DNA of 64,000 nt from Acidobacteria bacterium Mor1. Its GTDB lineage: Bacteria; Acidobacteriota; Polarisedimenticolia; Polarisedimenticolales; Polarisedimenticolaceae. Both the position numbers and the translations under genes were made by a program. The stretch is taken from positions 3,322,170-3,386,169 of the forward strand of contig CP011806.1 in assembly GCA_001664505.1 (NCBI GenBank). The letters are read 5' to 3'. Positions 1-7,140 of the stretch are shown here, in pieces (the stretch's first letter is position 1; the number at the start of each line of letters is the position of its first letter). The notes beneath the pieces are model-generated. The model did no database searches and was not told the DNA's origin. It was given only the letters and a program-made list of their open reading frames with translations.

Positions 1-979
1 AGGTCAGGGCGACGATGTCCTTGCCGTTGTCGGTGGGAAGCGTGCTGCCGCCGGTCGCGAGGGTGCGCCCGTCGACCTGGGTCCAGCCGAGACCGACGCG
101 GAAGTCGGGACGGCCGTCGAGTTCCCTGCGCTGCCGCACCTTGCGGGCACCGTCGATGCGGACGCCGTCGGCACAGCTCGCCGGGTGGGCTGCAAAGGTC
201 CACTCACCCGGATCGGCTAGCCGGGGCAACGCCGGGAGCTCGATCCCATCGAGCACCAGCGCCGGCGCCTCACCGGCGAGCCGGGCGACGCTCAAGGTTT
301 GGCTACGTAGTTCCTGACCGAGCTTGGTGCGCCGGTCATGCAGCCGGCTGATCGCCGTTTGCACCTTGAGCACGCTCTGCTGGATCCCCTGACCGGTGGC
401 ATAGCGGGTCAGGGCGATCTCCTCGAAGCGTTCGAGCAACGCGATCTCCTCGGCGTTGAGTCGCAACGCCGACTGCAGGAAGGCCGCCCGGTAGTAGGCA
501 CGCTTCAATAGCGCGACCAGTTCCAACCGCCGGGCCGCCGCGTCGTGCAGCAACGCGTCCCCCTTGCGGCTGATCGCCTCCCGCTCTAGATCCCGCTTGC
601 CCCGCCAGGGAATCCCCTGGCTCAACTCAACACTCATCCGCTGGGGACCCACCCGGGTCTCCGGGGTCTGGGCGAAGTAGCGGTAGGTCAGGCGCGGGTC
701 AGGAAGCGTGGCCACCCGCTCCGAGGCGTAGACCAGGGCGTCGGCCCGCTCGGTTGCTGCGGCCAGCCCCGAGTGATCGGCGTCCAGACCGGCGAGCAGC
801 CCCTCGAGTTGAGGATCCCCGGCAGACCACCCCACCGGATCGAAGGGAACGACTCCACAGGCACCCTCGTCGGTTCCACCGAGCAGGGAACTGGAGGCTG
901 TCAGGGCGATCGCTATCGCCGCCAGGACACGCAACAGACTCCCCGCCCCCCGGCGAGGAAAGAAAACAACAGATGGCAT
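1..979 (-). CDS. TolC/CusC-class outer-membrane efflux channel (partial, C-terminal part outside window)
   Basis: Cut by the left window edge; 326 codons are visible. The family forms the outer-membrane duct of tripartite pumps, docking with a periplasmic adaptor and an RND transporter. The reverse strand reads open from the ATG at 977-979 to the edge. It starts with a basic then hydrophobic signal-peptide-like stretch (about residues 8-33). PRLTYRYFAQTPETR near 95-109 and LSQGIPWRGKRDLER near 119-133 match the block that opens the first helical hairpin of this family, and long Ala/Leu/Arg-rich helices follow (about 140-240). A Cys-rich exported peptide gene lies just upstream on the same strand, which suggests a metal-efflux operon continuing leftwards with adaptor and pump. 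The substrate is inferred only from that context. Confidence 0.85.
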   Translation of the reverse strand, partial: MPSVVFFPRRGAGSLLRVLAAIAIALTASSSLLGGTDEGACGVVPFDPVGWSAGDPQLEGLLAGLDADHSGLAAATERADALVYASERVATLPDPRLTYRYFAQTPETRVGPQRMSVELSQGIPWRGKRDLEREAISRKGDALLHDAAARRLELVALLKRAYYRAAFLQSALRLNAEEIALLERFEEIALTRYATGQGIQQSVLKVQTAISRLHDRRTKLGQELRSQTLSVARLAGEAPALVLDGIELPALPRLADPGEWTFAAHPASCADGVRIDGARKVRQRRELDGRPDFRVGLGWTQVDGRTLATGGSTLPTDNGKDIVALT

Positions 980-1108
980 CGAACACTCCGCAACGCAGGA
1001 ACGCATTCGGGTCGCCGCGCTCCCCGAAGGAGATCGCAGGCGTCGAACGCAACGCAGGAAGCCCCGCGGCGAGTCGCCGCGCAGGCACACCGGTCCCTGG
1101 GTGCGGTG

Positions 1109-1483
1109 CTAGATCAGGTAGGCAGCGTTGAGGGAGAACAGCGGCGTCGGGCTCGCGCCGACGACCTGTCCCGACTCACGAGGAGCTGCGGGACGGACCG
1201 GGGCGAGGGACACCGGCCCGGCATCTTCCTCGAGACCGCTCGAAGTGGGAGCGTCCTGAAGGGAGATGTCCTGGCGGGGCGCCGCCGGGAGCGGCGCAGG
1301 AGCGGGGGCCCGTTCGGCGCAACAGCTCATGGCGCCGGCCCTGGCCATCTCGGCGGGACAGCCGGTGGGGCCGCAGCAGCAGGAAGCCGGCGGATCGTCG
1401 ACGCCACAGCGAGCCGCCATCACCGGCGACAGGGTCGCGGTGAGCAGAGCCAGCAGGGCGATAAGGGTGATCCAGCGCTTCAT
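1109..1483 (-). CDS. small exported Cys-rich protein upstream of the efflux channel
   Basis: A 124-residue protein. The first ~23 residues (MKRWITLIALLALL then a small-residue stretch ending VMAA) form a clear signal peptide. The following ~35 residues hold seven Cys (pattern C-x8-CCC-x4-C-x11-CC), a likely metal-binding or disulfide-rich region. The rest is Pro/Ala-rich and low in complexity, ending NAAYLI. The start is supported by GGAG seven bases upstream of the ATG. It lies 129 bases upstream of the TolC-class gene on the same strand, so co-transcription is likely. Short Cys-rich or His-rich periplasmic proteins are common at the head of Cus/Czc-type metal operons; a metal chaperone or sensor role here is inference. 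I recognise no named family. Confidence 0.7.
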   Translation of the reverse strand: MKRWITLIALLALLTATLSPVMAARCGVDDPPASCCCGPTGCPAEMARAGAMSCCAERAPAPAPLPAAPRQDISLQDAPTSSGLEEDAGPVSLAPVRPAAPRESGQVVGASPTPLFSLNAAYLI

Positions 1484-1718
1484 CGGGCTACTCCATTGAG
1501 CAGTATAGGTTTACGCCCGGGCACCTGCAATGGCCGATCTTCCCGCGGGTCGCGTCGCCGCTCCGGAGCCGCCGCGGCGCAATCCGGCTCTCTGTCACCG
1601 TATCGCCACCGCACTTTCGCCTACGAACAAGTCGATTCAGGCGACAATAAGAGCCTACCCGGCGGGAAGGCGAAAAGAATCCTTGACTTGCCTAACGCCC
1701 GCATAACACACTCTTAAC

Positions 1719-1883
1719 ATGATGTTAACTTCACGAATGGAGCACCGTCTCGATCTGCTGTCCGTGGCCCTGATGCTCGGCGGCATGGGCCTGCTGGTCG
1801 CCAGTCTGGTCACCGTCGACATGCGGTTGGCGGTCGTCGGCGCTGCCGTGCTGCTGCCCAGCCTGGTCTACGGCCTGCGCTAG
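1719..1883 (+). CDS. small hydrophobic membrane protein (54 aa)
   Basis: Reads MMLTSRMEHRLDLLSVAL, followed by two hydrophobic segments (about residues 13-31 and 36-52) separated by a short polar turn, and ends LPSLVYGLR. Either of two adjacent ATGs (1719, 1722) could be the start; no good ribosome-binding site is visible. A TTGACT hexamer at 1683-1688 with TAACAC at 1704-1709 (15-base spacing, short) is a possible promoter that would place transcription close to the ATG. It is transcribed divergently from the Cys-rich/TolC genes. No family recognised; coding status rests on composition and the paired hydrophobic segments. Confidence 0.45.
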   Translation: MMLTSRMEHRLDLLSVALMLGGMGLLVASLVTVDMRLAVVGAAVLLPSLVYGLR

Positions 1884-1941
1884 ATCGACAGCTCCGAACC
1901 CGGATTCCGGCCCGGCGATCCTGCGTCGCGGCTGAGCCGGT

Positions 1942-2871
1942 CTACCCGCGGACCGCGGAGGGGGTGACCCAGCAGGTCGCGCCCTGCCCTTCCAGGAACG
2001 CCGCGGCTCCCGCTCCCTCGAGCATCGCCAACGTCGCCAACATCCCCGCCTCGGTGCAGGTCGCGGCCGCTACGGTGACCGACCGGGGTGCGTCCATCAC
2101 CGGCCTGCCCCGGCGCGGATCGAGGATGTGCGGGTAGCGCACGCCGTCCTTCAGCAAGAACCGGCGAGCGTCGCCACTGGTGGCAAGCCCCCCGGCGGTG
2201 AGACGCACCGTCCGCCCCACGGCCTCCTGGGCTCCCGGAAGCGTATCGACCTGTTCGATACCGACCCGCCAGGGAGTCCCATCGAGCCGCGGCCGGCTGC
2301 ACATCAGGTCACCGCCGAAGTTGACCAGGCAGGGCACCTCGGTGAAGTCGGCGGCCAGCCGGGCGGCCCGGTCCACCGCGTACTCCTTGCCGATGCCCCC
2401 CAGATCGATCTGCATCTCCGGCTGGAGCGCGATGCTGCGCCCGTCCCACCGAACGCGATACCAGCCGATCTGTTCGAGAAGTGCCTCGACCTCGTCATCG
2501 CTCGGGATCCGGTCGCTCCCGTCGAACTTCCAGACCTTGCGCAGGACTCCCGAGGTGATGTCGAACCGCCCTTCGCTCAGTTCGTAGAGGGTCTGGGCGA
2601 AGTCGAGCATCCGGCCGGTCTCTTCGTCGACCTCGACGGCGGAACCGGAGGCGTGGTTGATCCGGTGGATGATGTTGTCGTCGCGGTAGCGACTGAGCTT
2701 CGCCTCGATGCGCCAGGCCTCGTCGGAGACCCGGCCCAGGATCTCCCGGGCCAGGCCTCGATCTCCGTCGAGCACCAGCACCTCGCAGGGGCTCGCCATG
2801 GCGCGGAACTCGCCGGCCCACCCGTCGGCGATCCGGCGCAAGGTCAGCTCCCGTGCCGTGGCGACTCCCAT
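1942..2871 (-). CDS. apbE: FAD:protein FMN transferase (ApbE family)
   Basis: ApbE proteins use FAD to attach FMN covalently to Thr/Ser of target proteins, normally on the outside of the inner membrane. The 309 residues show the family blocks in order: AMASPCEVLV (24-33), LSRYRDDNIIHRIN (59-72), GRFDITSGVLRKVW (101-114), IDLGGIGKEYAVDRAA (155-170), CLVNFGGDL (181-189), SGDARRF (232-238), HILDPRRGRPV (248-258) and a Thr/Ala-rich metal-binding C-terminal block (265-284). The ATG at 2871 shares one base with the DUF3570 stop (TGATG), so translation is probably coupled. From this start there is no signal peptide or lipobox, unlike typical ApbE lipoproteins. An in-frame extension to 3003 overlaps the DUF3570 gene and reads like its shadow. 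The substrate is likely encoded in the same operon, but this is inference. Confidence 0.93.
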   Translation of the reverse strand: MGVATARELTLRRIADGWAGEFRAMASPCEVLVLDGDRGLAREILGRVSDEAWRIEAKLSRYRDDNIIHRINHASGSAVEVDEETGRMLDFAQTLYELSEGRFDITSGVLRKVWKFDGSDRIPSDDEVEALLEQIGWYRVRWDGRSIALQPEMQIDLGGIGKEYAVDRAARLAADFTEVPCLVNFGGDLMCSRPRLDGTPWRVGIEQVDTLPGAQEAVGRTVRLTAGGLATSGDARRFLLKDGVRYPHILDPRRGRPVMDAPRSVTVAAATCTEAGMLATLAMLEGAGAAAFLEGQGATCWVTPSAVRG

Positions 2872-4187
2872 CAGAAGCGGTAGCCCCCCTGGAAGATCAA
2901 CGCGTCGACGTCGGGGAACAGATCCAGCCCCTGCAGGCTGCCCACCGAGTATTCCGGCGGCGAGGTACCCGACTGCTGGTAGTACTCGAAGCGCAGCGAC
3001 CACTCGCGCCCCTGACCGAAGGGATAGCCGTACTTGACCCCGATGGTCGCGCCGGTCAGATCGCCCATGCGGTAGTCGGCTGTGGCGTGCTGAGGCAGGG
3101 GGTCGCCGTCGAACAACACCGGCGCGTAGAAGTCCGCCGCGTTCTGCAGGTAGTAGCGCGCGTGCGGCTGCACGTAGAAGCCGCTGTAGCGCAGGCGGTA
3201 GCGCAGATCGATCGTATGGGAGCGCACGCCCCAGTCGTCGGTCATGTAGCGGTAGCTGATATCGAAGATATCCCGGTGCAACGCGTGGCGGACCTGGCTG
3301 TAGAACGCATGCTTGGTCCGGGTATCCGGCCGCTTCTCGTGGAGGTAGAGATTGATCGGGCCGAAGCCGGGGACGTTGTCGCCGGTGACCGGATCGACGA
3401 CGCTGATGATCTTGTAGGGATCGGTCTGGTAGCCGTCGGCGCGGCTCAGCGCGTAGTTGAACTGGCAGATCGTGCGCTTGCCCACTACCTGGGTCACACC
3501 GACCAGCAGGTCGCCGATGGTCTTGGAATCCTGCCCGAGCTTGTTGGCGTTGTTGCCCGGAACCCGCATGTCGCTGAGTCCGATCGGCGCACCACCGACC
3601 GGGTCGATGATGTCGTGGGCGTAGGCCGCCCCCAGGGTCAGCGTGGTGCTGCGCTGGTTGAAGTCCCAGTCGAGCCGGGCGTTGAGCCCACCGTGGAGAT
3701 AGTCGTACTCGGTGGAGAAGGTCACGCCGAAGGCGGCCCGCATCCGTTCGGTCAGCGGCTGGGAGTAGTTGACCGAGGCGGCGACCCGGGTATCGAGGAA
3801 GGTCGGGTCGAGGGGGGTCGACCGGGCCTGCACCGTGTAGGCGCTCCCCGACGGGCCGGTGAAGGTCTGGGGCGTTCGCGCCGGAGCCGCGCCGTTGGCC
3901 GACGCACCGGTCAACGTGTCGACGCCGATCTTGAAGGTGAACGAACGGCCGTCGAGCCAGGAGCGGGTGGCCAGCAGATTGGCGCTGATGTCGGTGACCC
4001 GGTCGGCCTCGCCGTAGTACTGGATCGCCGTGTCGTAGGTCCAGGCCTTCTCGCTCTCTTCAGCGACCGAGCCTTCCTCGGCGGCGATCGAGACTCCGGC
4101 CTGCGACGCACACAACAGCGAACAGGTCGCCGCCGCCAGCGACGATGCGATCTTGCCTCGCTTGCGGCCCTCGGGCTTCAGTTGCAC
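2871..4187 (-). CDS. DUF3570 family outer-membrane beta-barrel protein
   Basis: 438 residues from a GTG start that overlaps the end of the TlpA-DUF4266 gene by 10 bases. The N terminus is basic then hydrophobic (residues 7-35, ending near VSIAAEEG), a signal peptide. The remainder is a series of alternating amphipathic strands rich in Tyr, Arg and Asp with the terminal residues GGYRF, the aromatic C-terminal end expected of a barrel recognised by the BAM machinery. The family is of unknown function and is known to sit with DUF4266, ApbE and thioredoxin-like genes; that same neighbourhood is seen here. An initiator further upstream (to 4691) only adds an out-of-frame copy of the TlpA gene and is rejected. 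A role as an outer-membrane channel or surface partner for the DUF4266 product is inference. Confidence 0.85.
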   Translation of the reverse strand: MQLKPEGRKRGKIASSLAAATCSLLCASQAGVSIAAEEGSVAEESEKAWTYDTAIQYYGEADRVTDISANLLATRSWLDGRSFTFKIGVDTLTGASANGAAPARTPQTFTGPSGSAYTVQARSTPLDPTFLDTRVAASVNYSQPLTERMRAAFGVTFSTEYDYLHGGLNARLDWDFNQRSTTLTLGAAYAHDIIDPVGGAPIGLSDMRVPGNNANKLGQDSKTIGDLLVGVTQVVGKRTICQFNYALSRADGYQTDPYKIISVVDPVTGDNVPGFGPINLYLHEKRPDTRTKHAFYSQVRHALHRDIFDISYRYMTDDWGVRSHTIDLRYRLRYSGFYVQPHARYYLQNAADFYAPVLFDGDPLPQHATADYRMGDLTGATIGVKYGYPFGQGREWSLRFEYYQQSGTSPPEYSVGSLQGLDLFPDVDALIFQGGYRF

Positions 4188-4870
4188 CCGCAGCCTCCGC
4201 CGCCGAACCCGCGGCCGCCGCTGGATGCTTCCTTGCTGAAGTAGACGTGGTCGTCGAAGTCCAGGTCCATCCGCTCGCAATCGAGGGCCATGTCCGGCCG
4301 GGCCAGCACACCCCGCTCCCAGGGCTTGACCGCTGCATCGCCGCCGCGATCCCAGGAGACCAGGGGTGGCGCGGTCGCGCCCTCGAGCAGTGCGACGATC
4401 CGGCGCTCCAGGCGCTTGCGATCCCGGGAACGGAAGCCGGCGTGGAACAGCGCGGCGTTGCCCTCGCGGTCGAACAGGATCGAGCTGGGCATGGCCGGGA
4501 CCTGGAAGCGCTCCGCGAGCCTGGCTTCGGGGTCGAGCAGGATGCCGAAGTTGTGGGGGATCTGTTCGAGGAAGGCCTGGGCCGCGCCCGGTTCTTCGTC
4601 GAGGTTGACCGCGATGACCGTCAGCCCGCGCTCGCCGTAGGTGCGCTGCATCTCCGACATCCAGGGGAAGGACGCGCGACAGGGCGTGCACCAGCTGGCC
4701 CAGAAATCGAGGAGGATGACTTCGCCGCGGTGGGGCTCCAGTCGCGGCGGAAGATCGGTGGCGATGGCAACCGGGGCCGCATCGGGTGCAGCCGCCGGGT
4801 TGGCGTGGACGTCGTCAACCGACGTCGACGATGCCCACAGCAGCATCCAGGCGAGTAACAGATTCGTCAT
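4178..4870 (-). CDS. TlpA-like thioredoxin fused to a C-terminal DUF4266 domain
   Basis: 230 residues. Residues 1-24 resemble a short signal peptide or anchor. Residues 40-165 are a TlpA/ResA-type thioredoxin: LLDFWASWCTPCRASF with the CTPC redox pair at 61-64, TVIAVNLDEE (84-93) and a cis-proline segment VPAMPSS (P128). Residues about 178-230 are a DUF4266 domain: AAVKPWERGVLARPDMAL, HVYFSKEASSGG, then a Gly run ending GGGGCGCN at the extreme C terminus. DUF4266 is normally encoded separately as a tiny lipoprotein; here its lipobox Cys is absent because it is fused behind the thioredoxin. Operon order is this gene, DUF3570, ApbE, with overlaps. The upstream in-frame extension to 5371 lies over the TPR gene and is rejected. 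The fusion links thiol redox chemistry with the CGCN tail; the exact reaction is unknown. Confidence 0.88.
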   Translation of the reverse strand: MTNLLLAWMLLWASSTSVDDVHANPAAAPDAAPVAIATDLPPRLEPHRGEVILLDFWASWCTPCRASFPWMSEMQRTYGERGLTVIAVNLDEEPGAAQAFLEQIPHNFGILLDPEARLAERFQVPAMPSSILFDREGNAALFHAGFRSRDRKRLERRIVALLEGATAPPLVSWDRGGDAAVKPWERGVLARPDMALDCERMDLDFDDHVYFSKEASSGGRGFGGGGCGCN

Positions 4871-4989
4871 CGGCTCGCTCCTACCCGATCGGTCCGGCCT
4901 TCGGTTCAACCTAGGGTCGGAGCGTCGCCGGGGCCAACGCGCGCGATGTCCGGAGTGTTTTGGGCCGCCTCGGGTGGCGGCCACGCCGG

Positions 4990-5775
4990 CTAGCGGCGTA
5001 GCTGACGGTAGAGCGCGACGACCCGGGGCGGGCAAAGCGCCGGATCGGGCACCAGCTTCGGGTCGAGCCGGCCCGCGCGGGAGAGCGATTCCCGGGCGCG
5101 AGCGAGGAGGGCGGCATCCTGCTCGCCACCCAGGCTCCAGGCGTTGTGCAGCGCCATTCCCAGCAGTAGGTGAAGCCGCGCCGAACGAGGCTCCTGCTCG
5201 ATCATCCCCTCGAACTGGGCCACCGCCTGCTCGAGATCGCCGTTGAGGTAGGTGCGCAGTCCGCGCTCGAGCGCGGCGGGATCGACCTGAAGCGGTGGCT
5301 CGGAAGACTCCTGGACCGCCGGCACCGGCTCCGGCTCGACCGCGGCAGGTTCTTCGGAAACCCACTGACATGCGGAACGGAGTCGCTGAAGTTGGTCGGC
5401 AAGTTCCGGTTCCGGCTCGGTCTCACCCCGGGCGTCGGATTCGGCGTACCGCTCGAGCGCGGTGTCGCAATCGCCCATGGCCTGATAGGCCACACCAAGA
5501 TAAAAGTGCGGCACGTAGCGCACGTAGTTGTTGCCGTAGGTGCGCAGGTAGCCGGACTTCTTCTTGCGCTTGAGCGCCGTGTTCAATAGATCGATGGCGG
5601 TAGCCGGGTCGCCGTTCTCGATGGCGTCCAGGGCGTTCTCGTAGTGGTCGTACCACTCCCCCCGGGCGTGCAGGGCCGTCGACGCGGTCAGGCACAGCAC
5701 CAACGCCAGGGTGATCGCAAGGGCGAACCCGAGCAACGGCCGGCTGCGGACCATGTCGAGACCAAGGGAGCGCAT
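4990..5775 (-). CDS. exported or membrane-anchored TPR protein
   Basis: 261 residues. One N-terminal hydrophobic segment (about residues 14-36) is a signal peptide or anchor. TPR-like helical pairs follow: EWYDHYENALDAIENGDPA with its neighbours (about 40-75), VPHFYLGVAYQAMGDCDTA (about 88-106), then a Pro/Glu-rich linker (140-165) and a second TPR pair (LERGLRTYLNGDLEQAVAQF, SARLHLLLGMALHNA). The ATG at 5775 has AGAGG six bases upstream; a GTG three bases earlier would be too close. The gene lies 9 bases downstream of the FadL-like barrel gene, so they are co-transcribed. TPR proteins of this kind are usually assembly scaffolds; no specific partner can be named. Confidence 0.75.
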   Translation of the reverse strand: MRSLGLDMVRSRPLLGFALAITLALVLCLTASTALHARGEWYDHYENALDAIENGDPATAIDLLNTALKRKKKSGYLRTYGNNYVRYVPHFYLGVAYQAMGDCDTALERYAESDARGETEPEPELADQLQRLRSACQWVSEEPAAVEPEPVPAVQESSEPPLQVDPAALERGLRTYLNGDLEQAVAQFEGMIEQEPRSARLHLLLGMALHNAWSLGGEQDAALLARARESLSRAGRLDPKLVPDPALCPPRVVALYRQLRR

Positions 5776-5784
5776 CACTTGCCT

Positions 5785-7140
5785 CTAGAAGCGATAGATC
5801 GAGGAGAAGATGTAGCTGGTGTTGACGTCGGAGACATCGACGGCGACGTCGATCTGAATCCCCTGCTCGAGGGTCACGCCAAGCCCGGCAGTGACGTGTT
5901 CCCAGCGTTGTCCGGCGGGGAACGCTCCGACCAAGTCGGTGTTGTCCGCGGCGCGAATACGATGGTCGGGGTCGGACCAGTAGCCCAACCGGGCGGCGAT
6001 CGCCGTCTTGCCCGCGAGGAAGATTCGCTCGATACCGAAGTGGACCTCGTCGCCGTCGTCGACGACGAACTCACCGGGCTCGGGGAAGATCACGCGGTTG
6101 AGGCCGCTGACGTAGCCTTCCATCAGGTCCGAATACTCGATGTGCACCACGTCGATCAGAATCGTCCAGGGCTCGCTGGGACGGAACGAGATGCCCAGCC
6201 CGTAGGTGTCCGGGGTGTTAATCCGGTTCTCGAAGGTCCGGCCGAAGAGGCGCTGAGCCTGGTCGGCACGCACGCCCTGATCTTCGATCCGCTCGCGCAG
6301 CGAGTACTGCAAACCCTTGCGATAGACGCCTCCGATGCTGACCACACCACGACCGGGACGCCACAGCACCCCGACGTTGTAGGCCACGTCGCTGTCGGAA
6401 TCGTTGATGCGGGTGGCGTAGTCCAGAGTCGGGTTCTGGAACAGCGGACCCGCGGCGTCGACGAACAGGTTGTCGACCCGGCCGTTGATGTCGGCCCGGC
6501 CGTAGACCGCGGTCAGCCCCACCGAGAAGGTGCGGTGCAGGTTGAACGCCATCGCCACGTTGTATTGCTCGATCAACGCGTCGACGTCCGCCTCGGCGGT
6601 CAGGTTGAGATCCACCGGCTGGAAGCCGGTGATGATCGGCTCGCCGGTGTTGGGGTCGAAGTCGACGATCGCTTCCTGCCCGGTCAGGCGGAAACCGTTG
6701 CGGGTGCGGGTTTCGATGTTGAGGCTCTCGAGCCGGGAGAAACCGAAGGAGACCCGCTCGAAGGGCACCACGTAGGAGATGAAGGTCGGGCCGAAGCTCG
6801 TCTCCGGCGTCGACGACGCACCGACCTCGATCTGCCCCTGGAAGAAATCACCGTCGATCGGGCCGGCGACACCGACCTGAGAGCTGTCGTAACCACGGGA
6901 ACGCAGCTCGACGAACAGTTCCGGCCGGCGCAGGTTCATCAGCCCCGCCGGATTGGCCTGGGCCGCGGTGGAATCGTCGGCGAGCGAGATGAACGCACCA
7001 CCCAGGCCGGCCGCGCGGGCGCCGGGGCTTACCTGGTTGAACGGAAAGTCGCGGAAGATCTCCTCGTCGCTCAGCCCGAAGGCGGGAGCGGCCAGGATCG
7101 CCGCGATCAAGAGCACCAGGATGCGGTAGATCGATCTCAT
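5785..7140 (-). CDS. FadL/PorV-like outer-membrane beta-barrel protein
   Basis: 451 residues with signal peptide (residues 1-22, ending PAFG). GARAAGLGGAFISLADDSTA (about 40-59) followed by QANPAGLMNL is the N-terminal signature of the FadL/TodX and PorV-type barrels, where the luminal plug begins and the NPA(G) turn is conserved. Alternating strands fill the rest, ending SSIYRF with the aromatic C-terminal residue of outer-membrane barrels. FadL proteins import long-chain fatty acids and other hydrophobic compounds; PorV acts in type IX secretion. Sequence alone does not decide between them, and no type IX genes are visible here. Its start overlaps the kinase stop by 4 bases (ATGA), so expression is coupled to the Ser/Thr kinase gene. 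Confidence 0.8.
   Translation of the reverse strand: MRSIYRILVLLIAAILAAPAFGLSDEEIFRDFPFNQVSPGARAAGLGGAFISLADDSTAAQANPAGLMNLRRPELFVELRSRGYDSSQVGVAGPIDGDFFQGQIEVGASSTPETSFGPTFISYVVPFERVSFGFSRLESLNIETRTRNGFRLTGQEAIVDFDPNTGEPIITGFQPVDLNLTAEADVDALIEQYNVAMAFNLHRTFSVGLTAVYGRADINGRVDNLFVDAAGPLFQNPTLDYATRINDSDSDVAYNVGVLWRPGRGVVSIGGVYRKGLQYSLRERIEDQGVRADQAQRLFGRTFENRINTPDTYGLGISFRPSEPWTILIDVVHIEYSDLMEGYVSGLNRVIFPEPGEFVVDDGDEVHFGIERIFLAGKTAIAARLGYWSDPDHRIRAADNTDLVGAFPAGQRWEHVTAGLGVTLEQGIQIDVAVDVSDVNTSYIFSSIYRF

Noticed and set aside
2871-3003. Upstream start for ApbE giving a signal-like leader
   Set aside because: The extra 44 residues lie inside the DUF3570 gene in another frame; the TGATG overlap supports the shorter start.
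2853-4244. 463-codon plus-strand reading frame over the DUF3570 gene
   Set aside because: Composed of Val/Gly/Arg/Asp-rich low-information protein with no motif; it is the complement of the DUF3570 gene, whose barrel pattern and signal peptide are clear.
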